From Batkoa obscura (Eukaryota > Entomophthoromycota > Entomophthoromycetes > Entomophthorales > Batkoaceae): 64,000 bases of DNA. Positions 21,462-32,360 of this stretch are shown one piece after another. Every line of letters begins with the position of its first letter. Positions within the stretch are counted from its first letter, which is position 1. Made by a program: the position numbers and the translations under genes. The notes below the pieces were generated by a model. It ran no database searches and was not told the origin of the DNA. It worked only from the letters and a program-made list of their open reading frames with translations. The stretch spans positions 248,001-312,000 of the forward strand of contig JASVEC010000037.1 in NCBI GenBank assembly GCA_030770535.1, given 5' to 3'.

Positions 21462-23164
21462 TTAAGTAATGTTGCTATAGAAACTATTTTCAGTTTTGAT
21501 TATTTAAATTTTTAATAGAATCAACTATTGTAAGATAAATATAAAATATATTAAAATATACTAAAATCTAGATAAAAATATAAAAATGCTCAATAATATA
21601 CTTTAAACAACTTTATAAGTATATATGTGAAGAGTGATCCAGATATTTATAAAATTAAAAATTATTATTTAAACACTAAAAAAATAGATTCATACGGTTT
21701 TTATAAAATTAAGAAAAAGCATCAAAAATATTACTTTTTAAAACCTTGAAATAGCCATAAACTCCAAAGTACTTGTTTTCCTAGTTTTTTAAAACTAAAA
21801 GGCTTTAAAGACAAGTATTTTCATAATACCTTTGATTAAGTTACAATTTTTGTACTAGGTAGTCTCATTCATGCTAGCTATTTTCATCTACTTCATCGAA
21901 AACAGTATAAAAGGCAATTATGACAGTTAAAAAGATTATATCAAACTAGGCATTGTTTTTAGACTCAAAGAACACCTATTACTGAGGTTATATCTTATCT
22001 TATTTTTTGAAGCGCATGAATATAGTTATTATAAATAAGACTATCTAATAAAAATCAAAATTGGAGAAAATTAAGCTTCAATTTAAATCAACCCAAAACT
22101 GCAAAAAGTTGTTATTTTCGAAAGTGAAGTAGACCTAGATTTTTTTAAAGGTTTTGCAGTTCAAATTAAATTGAAGTAAAATTTACTATTTTTGAATTAA
22201 TAACCTATAAAAAATCAAATCAATTTAATTAAAAATTAGTCAACTGATCGGTCATTATCAATTTAAGGAACTTTTAATACCTGTTTGATAAGTGAATATG
22301 TGAGTAATGATAAATTCATTATTAAAGAAGAAGCGCTTTATCTATCTAATTAACGAATATTATAAAATATGAACTAATACAACGCGTGATTTTGCTTTAA
22401 AGATATTAAAATATTGGAAAGTTGGAAGATTTTCAATATTAATGGTTCATTACTTAAATAGAATCTGTAAATATCATTTAGAATGGTTTTGTTTTTTATA
22501 GACTGACTAACTATTAGTAAACTAAAAACATTGAGCACCATCTATATTAAATAAAAGTATTAAACCTGTTACAAAAGCTATTGGGCTAATAAAGATTATA
22601 TCTATTAAGCCTTTATTATTTTTTAAAATATTTCAAAGCCCAAGTTTATATTTATGATATTTGAATAGAATATAATGAATGTTTAGTATTTCTGTAATTA
22701 TACTAAGACCATGTGATCAAGATTTGCACTATCTAACATGAGATATAAAATAAAAATAAAAAGCTATAAAATTTTAAACTTCTCTTCTAAATTAAAAAAA
22801 TCTGATAATAGATGTATTGTTTCAAAAAAGTGAGTTACTATTTAGAAAATAACAAGTAATAAAAATTATCATTTGATGTATAATTTTATATTATATTCAA
22901 CTTTTATATATTTTAATAAATTTTACATCCTAAAATAAAGTATAATTTATTATTTTTGTTCAAAAATTATAAATTGAGAAGCATAATGAATATTTGAATT
23001 TCGAAGCCTAGGTGGCGTGATCACTTTAGAGGTTTACTAGTGTTTTTGAGGGTGACTAATGATATCGAAAAAAAACTAATAAAAGTCAAAAATGCAAACG
23101 AAGTATATATAATAAGCAAACTTGAAGTAATCAACTTTAATTTTTTTTTTAAAATAATAAAAAA
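21462..23164. other. Spacer before subtilisin paralogue 2
   Basis: About 1.7 kb of A+T-rich sequence. An imperfect hairpin lies around 21755-21825 (ACTTGT...ACAAGT arms with inner CCTAGTTTT / AAAACTAAAAGG). The last 150 bp is the promoter listed separately. No coding exons seen. Confidence 0.4.
23020..23164 (+). promoter_or_regulatory. Promoter region of subtilisin paralogue 2
   Basis: Contains GTATATATAATAAGCA about 45-60 bp before the ATG, a likely TATA box, preceded by AAAAATGCA and an ACTAGTGTTTTTGAG segment. These blocks recur, in order, upstream of paralogue 1 on the other strand. Confidence 0.5.
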
Positions 23165-24685
23165 ATGCAACTCTACTCTTCTCTTAAAGTAGCTCTTACC
23201 TTAACATTACTTTCCAGTGTTTTAGGTAAAGCTAAAATTGCAACTCAAGTAACTCAAGATTTAAATACCAAAAGTCTTGCTCCTATCCTTGTTCAATTAC
23301 ACCCAGCTGATGTTCCTACATTAAATATCAATGAAAACTCCAGACTTGCTGTTGATGAAGTTATCTTAGATGCCCATGCTGATAATGTTGTTGATGTTTT
23401 AAATACCCATGCTGAACAAACTAAAGGTTCTGTTCAAGATATCTTAGAGAAATATAAGAAAGAAGGAAAAATTAAGGATTATCGTTTCTATTCAATCTCT
23501 AATACTTTTGCTGTTGAAGCTCCAAAAGAATTGATTGATATTTTATCTAACAATAGTCAAGTTGAAGAAATTTCTTCCAACCGTAAAGTGAATGCAAATG
23601 TTTTATCCCTTGGAAAACAAGAAGCTGTATTAGCTGGTGATATCAACTGGACTGGGAAAGAAGTTCATTGGAGTTTAAAATTTATTAATGCTACCAAGTT
23701 ACCAAGAGAAGTTACCAATAATGCTAAATATTTACGTTATGCTAATGCTGATACTGGTGTAGATTATACTCATCCTGCTATTGCTCACAATTATTTAGGA
23801 AGAGATTCAAGAGGAAAATATAACCATAATTACTATTGGTGGGATGCTAACAAATATGTCAATGCTACCAACCCAAATCCTAAATGTGGTATTGATTCTC
23901 AAGTCCCATGTGATGATGATATCCATGGAACCCATACCATGGGTACCGTCATTGGTGGTTTAAACTTAGGTGTATCTCCATCTTCTAAATGGATGGCGTG
24001 TAAAAACATGGATCAAGGGTTTGGATCTCCCGAATCTTACCTTGGTTGTTTACAATTCTTCTTAGCCCCAACTAATTTATATGGTATTAACCCTCGTCCA
24101 CATCTTCGTCCTCATGTTGTTGGTAACTCTTATGGTTGCCCAGGAGCTGAAGGTTGCTCTCGTTCTACCTTTAAATATGCTCTTAGAGCCATGAAATCCG
24201 CCGGTATTTTCATGTCCGTTTCTGCTGGTAATGAAGGAAGAGGAGGATGTTCTACTATTTTATCACCACCAGCTCTTGACCCTGGATCTTTCTCTGTTGC
24301 CGCTACTAAATACCAATCCTTTGAAAGAACTGACTTCTCGTCAATGGGGCCAGTAGATGAACGCCCACTTCTTTCAATCGATGTTGCTGCTCCAGGTGCT
24401 AATATTACTTCCGCTATTCCAGGTGGTAAATACGCTGCTTTACAAGGTACTTCTATGGCTTCGCCACATGTTTCTGGTGCTGCTTTATTAGTTATTGCTG
24501 GATGCCCACATTTAAATCGTAGAGTTGATCTTATTGCTAAAGTATTACATCAATCTGCTACCCCAGTCCTTCCTAAAGTAAAATGTGGTAAGGATACTGA
24601 TAAATCTGTACCAAACAATGAATACGGTTACGGTGTTATCAATGTAGCTAAAGCCTTACAAATATGTAAAAAGATCTATAATTAG
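23165..24685 (+). CDS. Secreted subtilisin-like serine protease (S8, bacillopeptidase F-like), paralogue 2
   Basis: Intronless, 506 residues. Signal peptide at residues 1-21, I9-like propeptide, and intact triad at Asp196, His257 and Ser430 in the same contexts as paralogue 1. The two proteins are identical over a long stretch (about residues 67-240, covering propeptide and catalytic Asp) and nearly so to about 350. They differ most in the signal peptide, around residues 50-65, at about 355-400 (G-N-E-G-R-G-G-C against G-N-G-G-K-K-G-C) and at the C-terminus (K-K-I-Y-N against K-T-I-G-I-N-E). The identical stretch is also identical in synonymous positions wherever I compared it. Likely an extracellular digestive or host-degrading protease. 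Converges on the P4-ATPase gene. Confidence 0.95.
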   Translation: MQLYSSLKVALTLTLLSSVLGKAKIATQVTQDLNTKSLAPILVQLHPADVPTLNINENSRLAVDEVILDAHADNVVDVLNTHAEQTKGSVQDILEKYKKEGKIKDYRFYSISNTFAVEAPKELIDILSNNSQVEEISSNRKVNANVLSLGKQEAVLAGDINWTGKEVHWSLKFINATKLPREVTNNAKYLRYANADTGVDYTHPAIAHNYLGRDSRGKYNHNYYWWDANKYVNATNPNPKCGIDSQVPCDDDIHGTHTMGTVIGGLNLGVSPSSKWMACKNMDQGFGSPESYLGCLQFFLAPTNLYGINPRPHLRPHVVGNSYGCPGAEGCSRSTFKYALRAMKSAGIFMSVSAGNEGRGGCSTILSPPALDPGSFSVAATKYQSFERTDFSSMGPVDERPLLSIDVAAPGANITSAIPGGKYAALQGTSMASPHVSGAALLVIAGCPHLNRRVDLIAKVLHQSATPVLPKVKCGKDTDKSVPNNEYGYGVINVAKALQICKKIYN

Positions 24686-25216
24686 TTTTTCAATTTAATT
24701 AAAGTAATGTTATTTAAATTAAGTTTTATTTTATTTTTGATATTTGTAGTTATAGTAAAGAGACAATATTTATTAAATATATAGACAAAGTCAAAATGAT
24801 ATTAAAAGCAATGATAAATTTAATTATAACAGCTGTCATTTTAAACAAACAGACTAACATATTTTGCCTTCATATAATAATATATAATACAAGTAGATCA
24901 TTTATAGTTTATGTTTGGATTATATCTAGCATAATAATTAAAAGCAAGGTATGAATTTATAAGTACATATTAAGCAGTTTTGCTTTTATCTAAACTGGCT
25001 TTTAAACCTACTATTTACTGTATAATACAATTTATTAGAAATAAATCAACTAATTTTAAACAAAATCATATAAACCCATTTCAAAAAAGACAAATTGATA
25101 ATTTAGTTTATAATAAATGGTCTAACTAATTATTTAATTATGCTTCATTACTTTTTTGAAAATATTTTAGCAATTAGTAATATAAATAAACAATCTAATT
25201 TTAACAAAAAAAGACC
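24686..25216. other. Convergent 3' spacer
   Basis: About 530 bp between subtilisin paralogue 2 and the P4-ATPase gene, both ending here. A+T-rich; no repeat or RNA gene recognised. Confidence 0.5.
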
Positions 25217-28200
25217 TTACTTCTTTTGAAATAGTAATTTGATATACCCAATTGTTTGTTGAAAACTAGGAAGTTCTGGTGAAACCAATCTTTGAATACA
25301 TTTCCATGCAATGACAAAGCCGACGGATAGAATGAGTGGAAGCCACATTGAAGCTGAAGAAAATATAGTATAAAAACTACCACGAACTGGCAAAACAGAG
25401 TCAAGAGGATATACTACAGAGAATATAGCTTCAATAATAATATAAACTGCTATGCTAAGTATAACAAAACCAATATGAACTAAGGTACAAAAGTAAGATG
25501 AAAGTATAGCAACTACAATGCTTACTACAATAACTGTAGTAAAATAGACCGACATTCCCATATTCAAAACATTGACATCAGAAGGTGGATATAAATCATA
25601 ATCAGGTACTACCCAATAATACATTAAAAAATAGGGAAAGACAATCATTATAGAATGGATCCATGACATAATAATTGTTCCAAGGTATAAAGGAATATTA
25701 AAATAGATACCTGCTGGGCCACAACTTTTATAGTCCTCTGGGTGTTCTAGTAAATAGTCTCTAGGATAATCCTGTTCTAAGGTTCCAATCACCAATACTG
25801 GAAGCAACGTAAATACTGCATTGTAAAGTGAAAAAGACCATGTCTCGTACCATGAGGTACCCGTATAGGCAGTAAAAGGTTGATATATATACTGTGCAAA
25901 ATAGAAAGTCATACATTTATAAAATGTAAGCAAAATAAATCTAGAAATTCTAAAGTAATTCCAACGGCCATGAATTAACAAAAGCGGTAAAAGAAATCTA
26001 AACTGTGCAATACTATAGTCACTTGATTTTGCTGCCATTAAACCTTCATTTCCAGATATTCCAATTCCAATATGCGCTTCCTGTATCATTGACACATCAT
26101 TACCGCCATCTCCTATAGCTAATGTTACAACCTTAGTTATTTTATTTCTTACCATACGAACTACTGTCGCTTTTTGGGCTGGAGATGAACGGCACAGTAT
26201 TACTGAAGTACATTTCAATGCTAAAGTGAGAAATTGTTCAAGATCCTCCCCTTCTCTAGCCTCTAGATGTGAAAAGGTACCACCATCTATCACTAAGCAA
26301 GATCCTTCTTTCCAATTATCAATAGCACCTTTAATTTGCTGCGACAATTCCTTTTCTTTAATGTCTAGTACAATTAACGGAGCATCTGGCAAAACAAGAG
26401 AACACGATCTTCCTATATTAATTGCAGTTTCTCTTTTATCACCTGTAAGTACCCATATTTTAATTCCGGCTTTCTGAAGTTTAAAGATGGTATCTGGAAC
26501 TCCGTCTTGTAATTGATCTTCTAATGCTATAGCACAAAGTAACTTAAGGTCACTTTCGAGTTCTGATACAATTTGATCAATGCTTTTTTGACGACTTGTG
26601 TTTAAGTTATTAGTTGCAGAATCATAATCTTTTTTCCATTTTCTATATGTCTCTTCTCTAATACTTTTGTATCCATATACTAACGTTCTTAAACCTTGAC
26701 AAGAGTAACCATATATGCATTTGTTTAAATCTTCGACAGTATCACTTTTATTATCTTTGGAAAGTAATGGAATAACAGTAGAATCTGCACCTTTACATAT
26801 TATCATCAAGTTTTCTGAATCTGGTAGTTTACAAATTACTGACATACGTTTGCGATCACTTGAAAATTCAATTATATCCAAGATATCAACTTCAAAGTCC
26901 TCTCCTAGGCATTCTAGAAAAATCTGATGTGAACTCCTACCTTTTAAAATCAATCCTAGATCTTTGGCACCTTTAACTAATGCTAACTCATCTGGTGATG
27001 TAGCTTGATAATTTATCTCATTTTTTTCATTATTACTATCTGGATTAACAGTGTGGCAAATATCAATTGCTAAAAGAGAAAATTGTGGAGTAATAGAGAC
27101 ATTAAGAACCTTTGAGATATCATTTATGGGTTCAAATTCCTGTGTTGGACAGGGCAACTTTACGCCGTTGGTTGAAAAAGACATATCTGGGTCATAGTTA
27201 TAACTGACATTATTACAATAAACTCTACGTAAATGCATTGAGTTTTCAGTAAGCGTACCTGTTTTATCTGAAAAAATATAGCTAACCATACCCAAATCTT
27301 CATTTAAAACAGAGGTGTGAAACTTAGCTGGTGTTTTTGTTTTATCATGATATAACTCTTTGTCTTGTGATATAAAATATGCTTGAACTACCTTACAAAA
27401 TTCCAAACTTACAAATAATGATATAGGCACAATGGTATTTAAAATGACTATAAATCCCAAAAAGGTTAAAGTTATGTTACCAGCAGTTGCTCTAGTAAAG
27501 TTCAAATACCAAGCGTTGGCCCCTTCATTCCTTTCCCAAGATACATTGAGGACAGTTGCAATAATGGATAAAAGTAAAAGGAGTAAAAAGGCAGTTAAAA
27601 CCGCTCTGTTGATAGACTTAGTTAAGAAAGGTATTTTTGGTTTAATATTACGATTAGCATTTAAGCGGATTTTAGTTTCTTCACCAGAATATAATATCAT
27701 ACCATAAACATAATGCGTATTTCTCAAAATGGATCCTCTTAAAAGTACTTGTCCTATATTCAAAGGAAATTGAGATGAATCACCTAAATGGAAATTTCCT
27801 TCAATTTTATACATATCTTCCGTTGGTTCCTCAACTTGAACATACCCTCTTAAATCAGAAAATCTACCCTTATCGGTAATGAGATCTTGTAATGGCTGTA
27901 ATCCTTGAACACGTTTAAGATTTGTTTCGCCATCCAACGCAGCAGTTTCAACATAACATAATGAGTTTTGATTTGATGAAGCTAGAAGTATGAGGTCAGC
28001 TGGAATCCATTGATTCTCTTCGATTTTAACGATATCGCCAACATAAAGTTCAGACCATGCTTTTTGTTCAAACTCAGATATCCTTTCAGTCATTTGAATT
28101 GACTGATTTTCTTCAATCAAGCCTTCATTTTTTAATACCTCGACTTTACGGTTATTTTCGGTATGATCCATTTGGTGTCTCCTAAAATCATCATAGCCTT

Positions 28201-28507
28201 CATGGGCCATAGCTATAAGTACAAATATTGACAATGGTAATATAGTAGAGCCAACGCCTACTGGTGAAGCACCAGGTATAAATTGAATAATACTAATAAT
28301 TAAGAAATATACATTGACTAAGTTAGAGAACTGAATATACAAATTGACAGGAATAAAATTAAGTAAGGTGTATTTTGAAGTACGTATTGAATTATTAATT
28401 AAATTGAGTTCTCTTTTTAAAAAATCAATCTTCCGACTTCTATTTTCAGTATTAACGGAGTTTTGATTCTTTTTAAATATTCTTTTAAGAAATTTGAATA
28501 GCTTCAT
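25217..28507 (-). CDS. P4-type ATPase, phospholipid flippase
   Basis: A single uninterrupted 1096-residue reading frame. P4-ATPases move phospholipids to the cytosolic leaflet of Golgi, endosome or plasma membranes, usually with a Cdc50-type subunit. Landmarks: actuator loop L-D-G-E-T-N-L-K near residue 190; the P4-specific P-I-S-L motif in TM4 (N-T-I-V-P-I-S-L-F-V-S-L-E); the phosphorylation site D414-K-T-G-T-L-T-E-N; nucleotide-domain K-G-A-D-S; hinge G-D-G-G-N-D-V-S-M near 795; and Q-F-R-F-L followed by six C-terminal membrane segments. About ten membrane spans overall. N- and C-terminal tails are short, so it lacks the long regulatory tails of Drs2. I cannot assign it firmly to the Drs2, Dnf or Neo1 class. 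It has no introns, unlike most neighbours. Confidence 0.95.
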   Translation of the reverse strand: MKLFKFLKRIFKKNQNSVNTENRSRKIDFLKRELNLINNSIRTSKYTLLNFIPVNLYIQFSNLVNVYFLIISIIQFIPGASPVGVGSTILPLSIFVLIAMAHEGYDDFRRHQMDHTENNRKVEVLKNEGLIEENQSIQMTERISEFEQKAWSELYVGDIVKIEENQWIPADLILLASSNQNSLCYVETAALDGETNLKRVQGLQPLQDLITDKGRFSDLRGYVQVEEPTEDMYKIEGNFHLGDSSQFPLNIGQVLLRGSILRNTHYVYGMILYSGEETKIRLNANRNIKPKIPFLTKSINRAVLTAFLLLLLLSIIATVLNVSWERNEGANAWYLNFTRATAGNITLTFLGFIVILNTIVPISLFVSLEFCKVVQAYFISQDKELYHDKTKTPAKFHTSVLNEDLGMVSYIFSDKTGTLTENSMHLRRVYCNNVSYNYDPDMSFSTNGVKLPCPTQEFEPINDISKVLNVSITPQFSLLAIDICHTVNPDSNNEKNEINYQATSPDELALVKGAKDLGLILKGRSSHQIFLECLGEDFEVDILDIIEFSSDRKRMSVICKLPDSENLMIICKGADSTVIPLLSKDNKSDTVEDLNKCIYGYSCQGLRTLVYGYKSIREETYRKWKKDYDSATNNLNTSRQKSIDQIVSELESDLKLLCAIALEDQLQDGVPDTIFKLQKAGIKIWVLTGDKRETAINIGRSCSLVLPDAPLIVLDIKEKELSQQIKGAIDNWKEGSCLVIDGGTFSHLEAREGEDLEQFLTLALKCTSVILCRSSPAQKATVVRMVRNKITKVVTLAIGDGGNDVSMIQEAHIGIGISGNEGLMAAKSSDYSIAQFRFLLPLLLIHGRWNYFRISRFILLTFYKCMTFYFAQYIYQPFTAYTGTSWYETWSFSLYNAVFTLLPVLVIGTLEQDYPRDYLLEHPEDYKSCGPAGIYFNIPLYLGTIIMSWIHSIMIVFPYFLMYYWVVPDYDLYPPSDVNVLNMGMSVYFTTVIVVSIVVAILSSYFCTLVHIGFVILSIAVYIIIEAIFSVVYPLDSVLPVRGSFYTIFSSASMWLPLILSVGFVIAWKCIQRLVSPELPSFQQTIGYIKLLFQKK

Positions 28508-29615
28508 GTTGATTAAATAAATAAAAAACCAAATTGTTTGAATTGGACTATTAAACAGTATCTATTTACAAAATTAAATAATTTTTTGATATAAACACAT
28601 TAAAAAAACTATAAAACGTTTATTTTGAGAAAAATAAAATTAGAAGCTAAAACAAAAAGAGTTTTTATAAATTCATCTATATAAGATTTAATTGGCTATT
28701 CAAAAATCTCCATGTTAATGATTTTTAATTTATTTAGGTTAACTAACATTCTTAGTTTAGTATAGTTTTTTATTAGAGATTATGTAGTTGTCAATTAAAT
28801 GTTTTACATTTTTATTACATATAAAAGCTATAAATAGATGTTAGTAATTTATTATTATTTTAATACTTTGAATCCAAACTTTATTACTTTAAACAATGCA
28901 TTTATCCCTTTGTTAAAACCTTTAATTTTTAAAAAACTTGGCAAAATTAATCAATCATGACTATTTTTTAAAAATAATACCGCTTCTAAAGAAGAAACTA
29001 TATTTTTTATTACATGATATGTTAGCACTTTATTATTTGTTGTTGAGTGAACATTATACAAAACAAACAACAGATGCGAGCTTGTACAGTTGTTAGGTTT
29101 GTAAAAATAAAAATAGAATCTATAAATAATGTAAACTAATTATAAAGAAATTCTTATTTATTAATCATAGATAAAAGGTAAAGTGTAGGTAAAAATAGAA
29201 CTCTTTATTCTAAAATATTTATGCAGTAATAAAATAATTTGTTGAAGGGGATAAAATATTTTAACAATAAATTTACAGCCACCACTTAATATGACATGCT
29301 TTTATTTGTAAGTATCTTATTAGTAATCTGCTCAAGTTCTATTCTTAAAAAGTAAAAAGTAATTGAAAAAGATATGTTCCTATATAATAAAGAAAGAACT
29401 CAGTTTTAAAAATACTACCCATGTTTTAATTTTTGACTTTTAATGTTATTTCAAACTATTCTTATTCGCTTATATTATTGCTATTAGCTATTGAAATTAT
29501 AGTAAAATTTCTATCAATATATGTTCATAAGCATTAGTAATATCATGTGTAGGGACAACTTTTGCCCAGGTTAAAATATTATCCATTTTGACCAAAATAA
29601 ATATTAATTAAAAAA

Positions 29616-29655
29616 ATTAAATTAAATTAAATTAAATTAAATTAAATTAAATTAA
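29616..29655. repeat. (ATTAA)n microsatellite
   Basis: About eight uninterrupted pentamer units. Confidence 0.9.
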
Positions 29656-29704
29656 GAGTATCTGAAGTTTTTAGAGGACAGGTATTCTTAATGACTTCTA
29701 ACTT

Positions 29705-29744
29705 GAAATATTATACAAAATATTATACAAAATATTATACAAAA
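29705..29744. repeat. 12-bp tandem array, about three copies
   Basis: Unit AAAATATTATAC repeated about three times without mismatch. Confidence 0.85.
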
Positions 29745-29990
29745 CGTGATTTATTATTTATTATTAGAGTCAGGCTTAGATGAAACTCGATTTGATACTA
29801 TATTTTTGCATGGATAAAAATTCACTACTACCAGTAGATAAAAAGATAAAATTAGTCGTTCTTTTGATTAATCCAGAATTTTAATGTACTTGTAGAAATA
29901 AATTAAAAGGAATCAGCCAAAGGTAAGATGCAAAAAAAAAGGAAATAAAAAAAGATGGAGAAAAAAAAAGCAACTAATTTTAATTAAAAG

Positions 29991-30639
29991 ATGAGTCAAA
30001 GAAGTTTAAAACCAAGTGAATTTGATGCGAAATATAGCAAAACAATAGCAAAACAAGGAGAACAAACAAAAAAACTAATTGATGATATCCCTGAGGATGA
30101 GAAATGGCGATTGATAAAACAAAGTGGCATTTTAGACAAAGTAAAGGAAAAAGAAGAAAAAGTTGATTTTACAAAACCACCGCCAGATGATTTTATTTTT
30201 GACTCTATTATTTATTCAATTCCATTCACTACTTTTTATTCTATAATGGAGTTACTTATTTTCAAACAATATGGTGAACCTTTTGAGATACTTGATCTGA
30301 TCAAATGTTTTATTAGAATATTTCCAGGTAATTAATAATTTAAACTTTATTAAAAGCAACCAGATTTATTTTTAATCTATTTTTTCAGCATTATGCTTTT
30401 TTATCTATGTAACAAATAAACATAGAGGCAATCGATATGTTAAAATGGGCTTGCTATTAGCTGGTTTAGCTTGTGGAGTTAAGTTAATGACTTTAATGAA
30501 AGGAAGGCCTACATTAGGAGAAATGAAATCCTCAGCAGGGCTATCTACGCTTTGGGCTTATACTGCTTTCCAGTTAGACTTTGTTCCTTGTTTGATTTCG
30601 GTTCTGACCCCTGCTCTCTTCTACCTTTATCAAAATTGA
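29991..30639 (+). CDS. Small fungal membrane protein, DUF7719-like
   Basis: Two exons (29991-30327, 30389-30639) with a 61-nt intron give 195 residues. The N-terminal 60 residues are charged and soluble (E-D-E-K-W-R-L-I-K-Q-S-G). Then come about three to four hydrophobic segments: one around S-I-P-F-T-T-F-Y-S-I-M-E-L-L-I-F, one after the intron (A-L-C-F-F-I-Y-V-T-N), one at M-G-L-L-L-A-G-L-A-C-G, and one near the C-terminus. The C-terminal T-L-W-A-Y-T-A-F-Q-L-D-F-V-P motif resembles the fungal family DUF7719, for which no function is known. The assignment is from pattern memory. Located 270 bp before the DHHC gene on the same strand. Confidence 0.65.
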
Positions 30640-30907
30640 TTAAAGGATGGCCATAGCAATTTTCTTAAATATTGAAACGATATGACTTTTATTCTTAAAA
30701 ATGGAGATATCATTTAGATTTGATATAGCTTTTTAAATTTGTTTATAATAAATAAATGTATAATATTATATTCATTTTATATACTAATTAAAATAGTTAA
30801 CTAAATAAAATCTAATATGGATATATTAAAGTCTATGATAGGATATGATTGGTAGCTTTAATGAACTCTTAAACAAATAACGGTAATAAACTTTAATCAT
30901 TTTTAGA

Positions 30908-32360
30908 ATGGATCTAGGAAAGCTAGTAGTAGGATTTGTAGTATTTTTGATTGTTTATATAGGATATACTGGACAATATATATTTTATAAATATTATGAA
31001 GAAATAAGTGCTCAATTTGTCCTTCTTTTAATTATATATAATGTTCTAGTAATATTATTATTGCATAATTATTATTTGGCGGTAACTACAGATCCAGGGA
31101 AAGTACCCAAGGGATGGGTAATATCAAAGATATAGTTATAAAGCTATTAACTTATTGTATTTCAGGCTCCTGACCCGAATGCACCTTATTTACAAGTTAA
31201 AAAATCGAATTCTAAACCAAGGTTTTGTAAAACATGTAAACAATATAAACCACCCAGAACGCATCATTGTTCTTCTTGTGAAAGGTATAAATTATTAGTT
31301 AGATTGTATTATAATATTTTAAACGAATTATTAGATGTGTTTTAAAAATGGATCATCATTGTAAGTATATTTTATTAAAACAACAATGGTTAATAGTTAA
31401 TTAGGTCCATGGTTAAATAACTGTGTTGGCTATTACAATTTTGGTCACTTTATAAGATTCATATTTTATGTCAATATAACCACTGGTATAAGTTTTTACA
31501 TATTTGTAAGATATTTGATACTATTATTTGATACTACCTATTATATAAAAGTAAGTTATATATAGCTTAGCTTTAATAGTAACTTAATTATTATAGCGAT
31601 ATAATTCAATCACATCCTTCGATATTTTTATATTAGTAAGTAATTTGGTGTTATGTACGCCAACTTTTATTTGCGTATTGTTTTTATCAGCATATCAATT
31701 TTATTCAGTATGTGAGAATACGACGACTATTGAAAATATGGAAAAAGATAAGGTGGCCAGTTTGGTCAAATCAGGAAAATTAACTGAAGTATTTTGCTGA
31801 TTTTTTATTATAGACTTAGTTTTATCTATTTGTTTAGGTCAAATTCCCATACGATTTAGGAGTAATCAAAAACATAAAGAGTGTATTAGGTGAAAGAGTC
31901 TTTTTGTGGTTATGGCCTCAAGAGATGAAAGGAGACGGAGTATCGTTTGAAATAAAATTATATGAAGATGAAGAAGGGGTGGTATGGCCGCCACCAGAAT
32001 ATTCACACCATAAAAACAAACGAGAAGGTAATTATTAATTCATAGCTAAGATGAATTAAATAAGGTTTATACTTATGTTATATAGAAATGGAGATAAAGT
32101 ATAGCAAAAATGATGATGGTGAATATCTTATTCCTACTCAAAAATATAAACCACAGAGTAATAGTTATCTTAATTATTTAGATCAAAGTGAAGACAATTC
32201 AAGTAACAATAATTTAACTGATGATGATGATGATGATGATGATGACAACTATAATAAGTTTATTACTAAAAGTGTTACCCGTGCCAAACCATATTTGCCA
32301 TTAAACGTTAATGACGATGGTGACGACGAAAATGACGACGTACCTCTTGGCCTGTTATAA
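30908..32360 (+). CDS. PFA4: DHHC palmitoyltransferase (Pfa4-like)
   Basis: Seven exons (30908-31117, 31166-31284, 31335-31360, 31405-31550, 31597-31788, 31838-32027, 32086-32360) encode 385 residues. Two N-terminal membrane spans precede T-T-D-P-G, the usual DPG motif. The Cys-rich domain follows (C-K-T-C-K-Q-Y-K-P-P-R-T-H-H-C-S-S-C), then the catalytic M-D-H-H-C and P-W-L-N-N-C-V-G-Y-Y-N. Two further spans lead to a cytosolic tail with V-W-P-P-P and an acidic run (eight or more Asp) near the end. The enzyme transfers palmitate from acyl-CoA to protein Cys, typically at the ER. The W-P-P tail favours the Pfa4 group, which palmitoylates chitin synthase Chs3 in yeast. The catalytic Cys codon is split by an intron, and exon 3 is only 26 nt. 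Confidence 0.9.

Larger units (their letters stand above)
28508..29990. other. Divergent spacer with simple repeats
   Basis: About 1.5 kb between the P4-ATPase and DUF7719-like genes. Holds an (ATTAA)n run at 29616-29655 and a 12-bp tandem array at 29705-29744. A 5'-untranslated region for the plus-strand gene presumably lies at the right end (purine-rich, AAAAAAAAGG runs). No coding exons recognised. Confidence 0.45.

Noticed and set aside
29280-29425. Possible MITE before the DUF7719-like gene
   Set aside because: A few shared words such as AAAATACTACCCAT but no paired end or core; likely chance in A+T-rich DNA.
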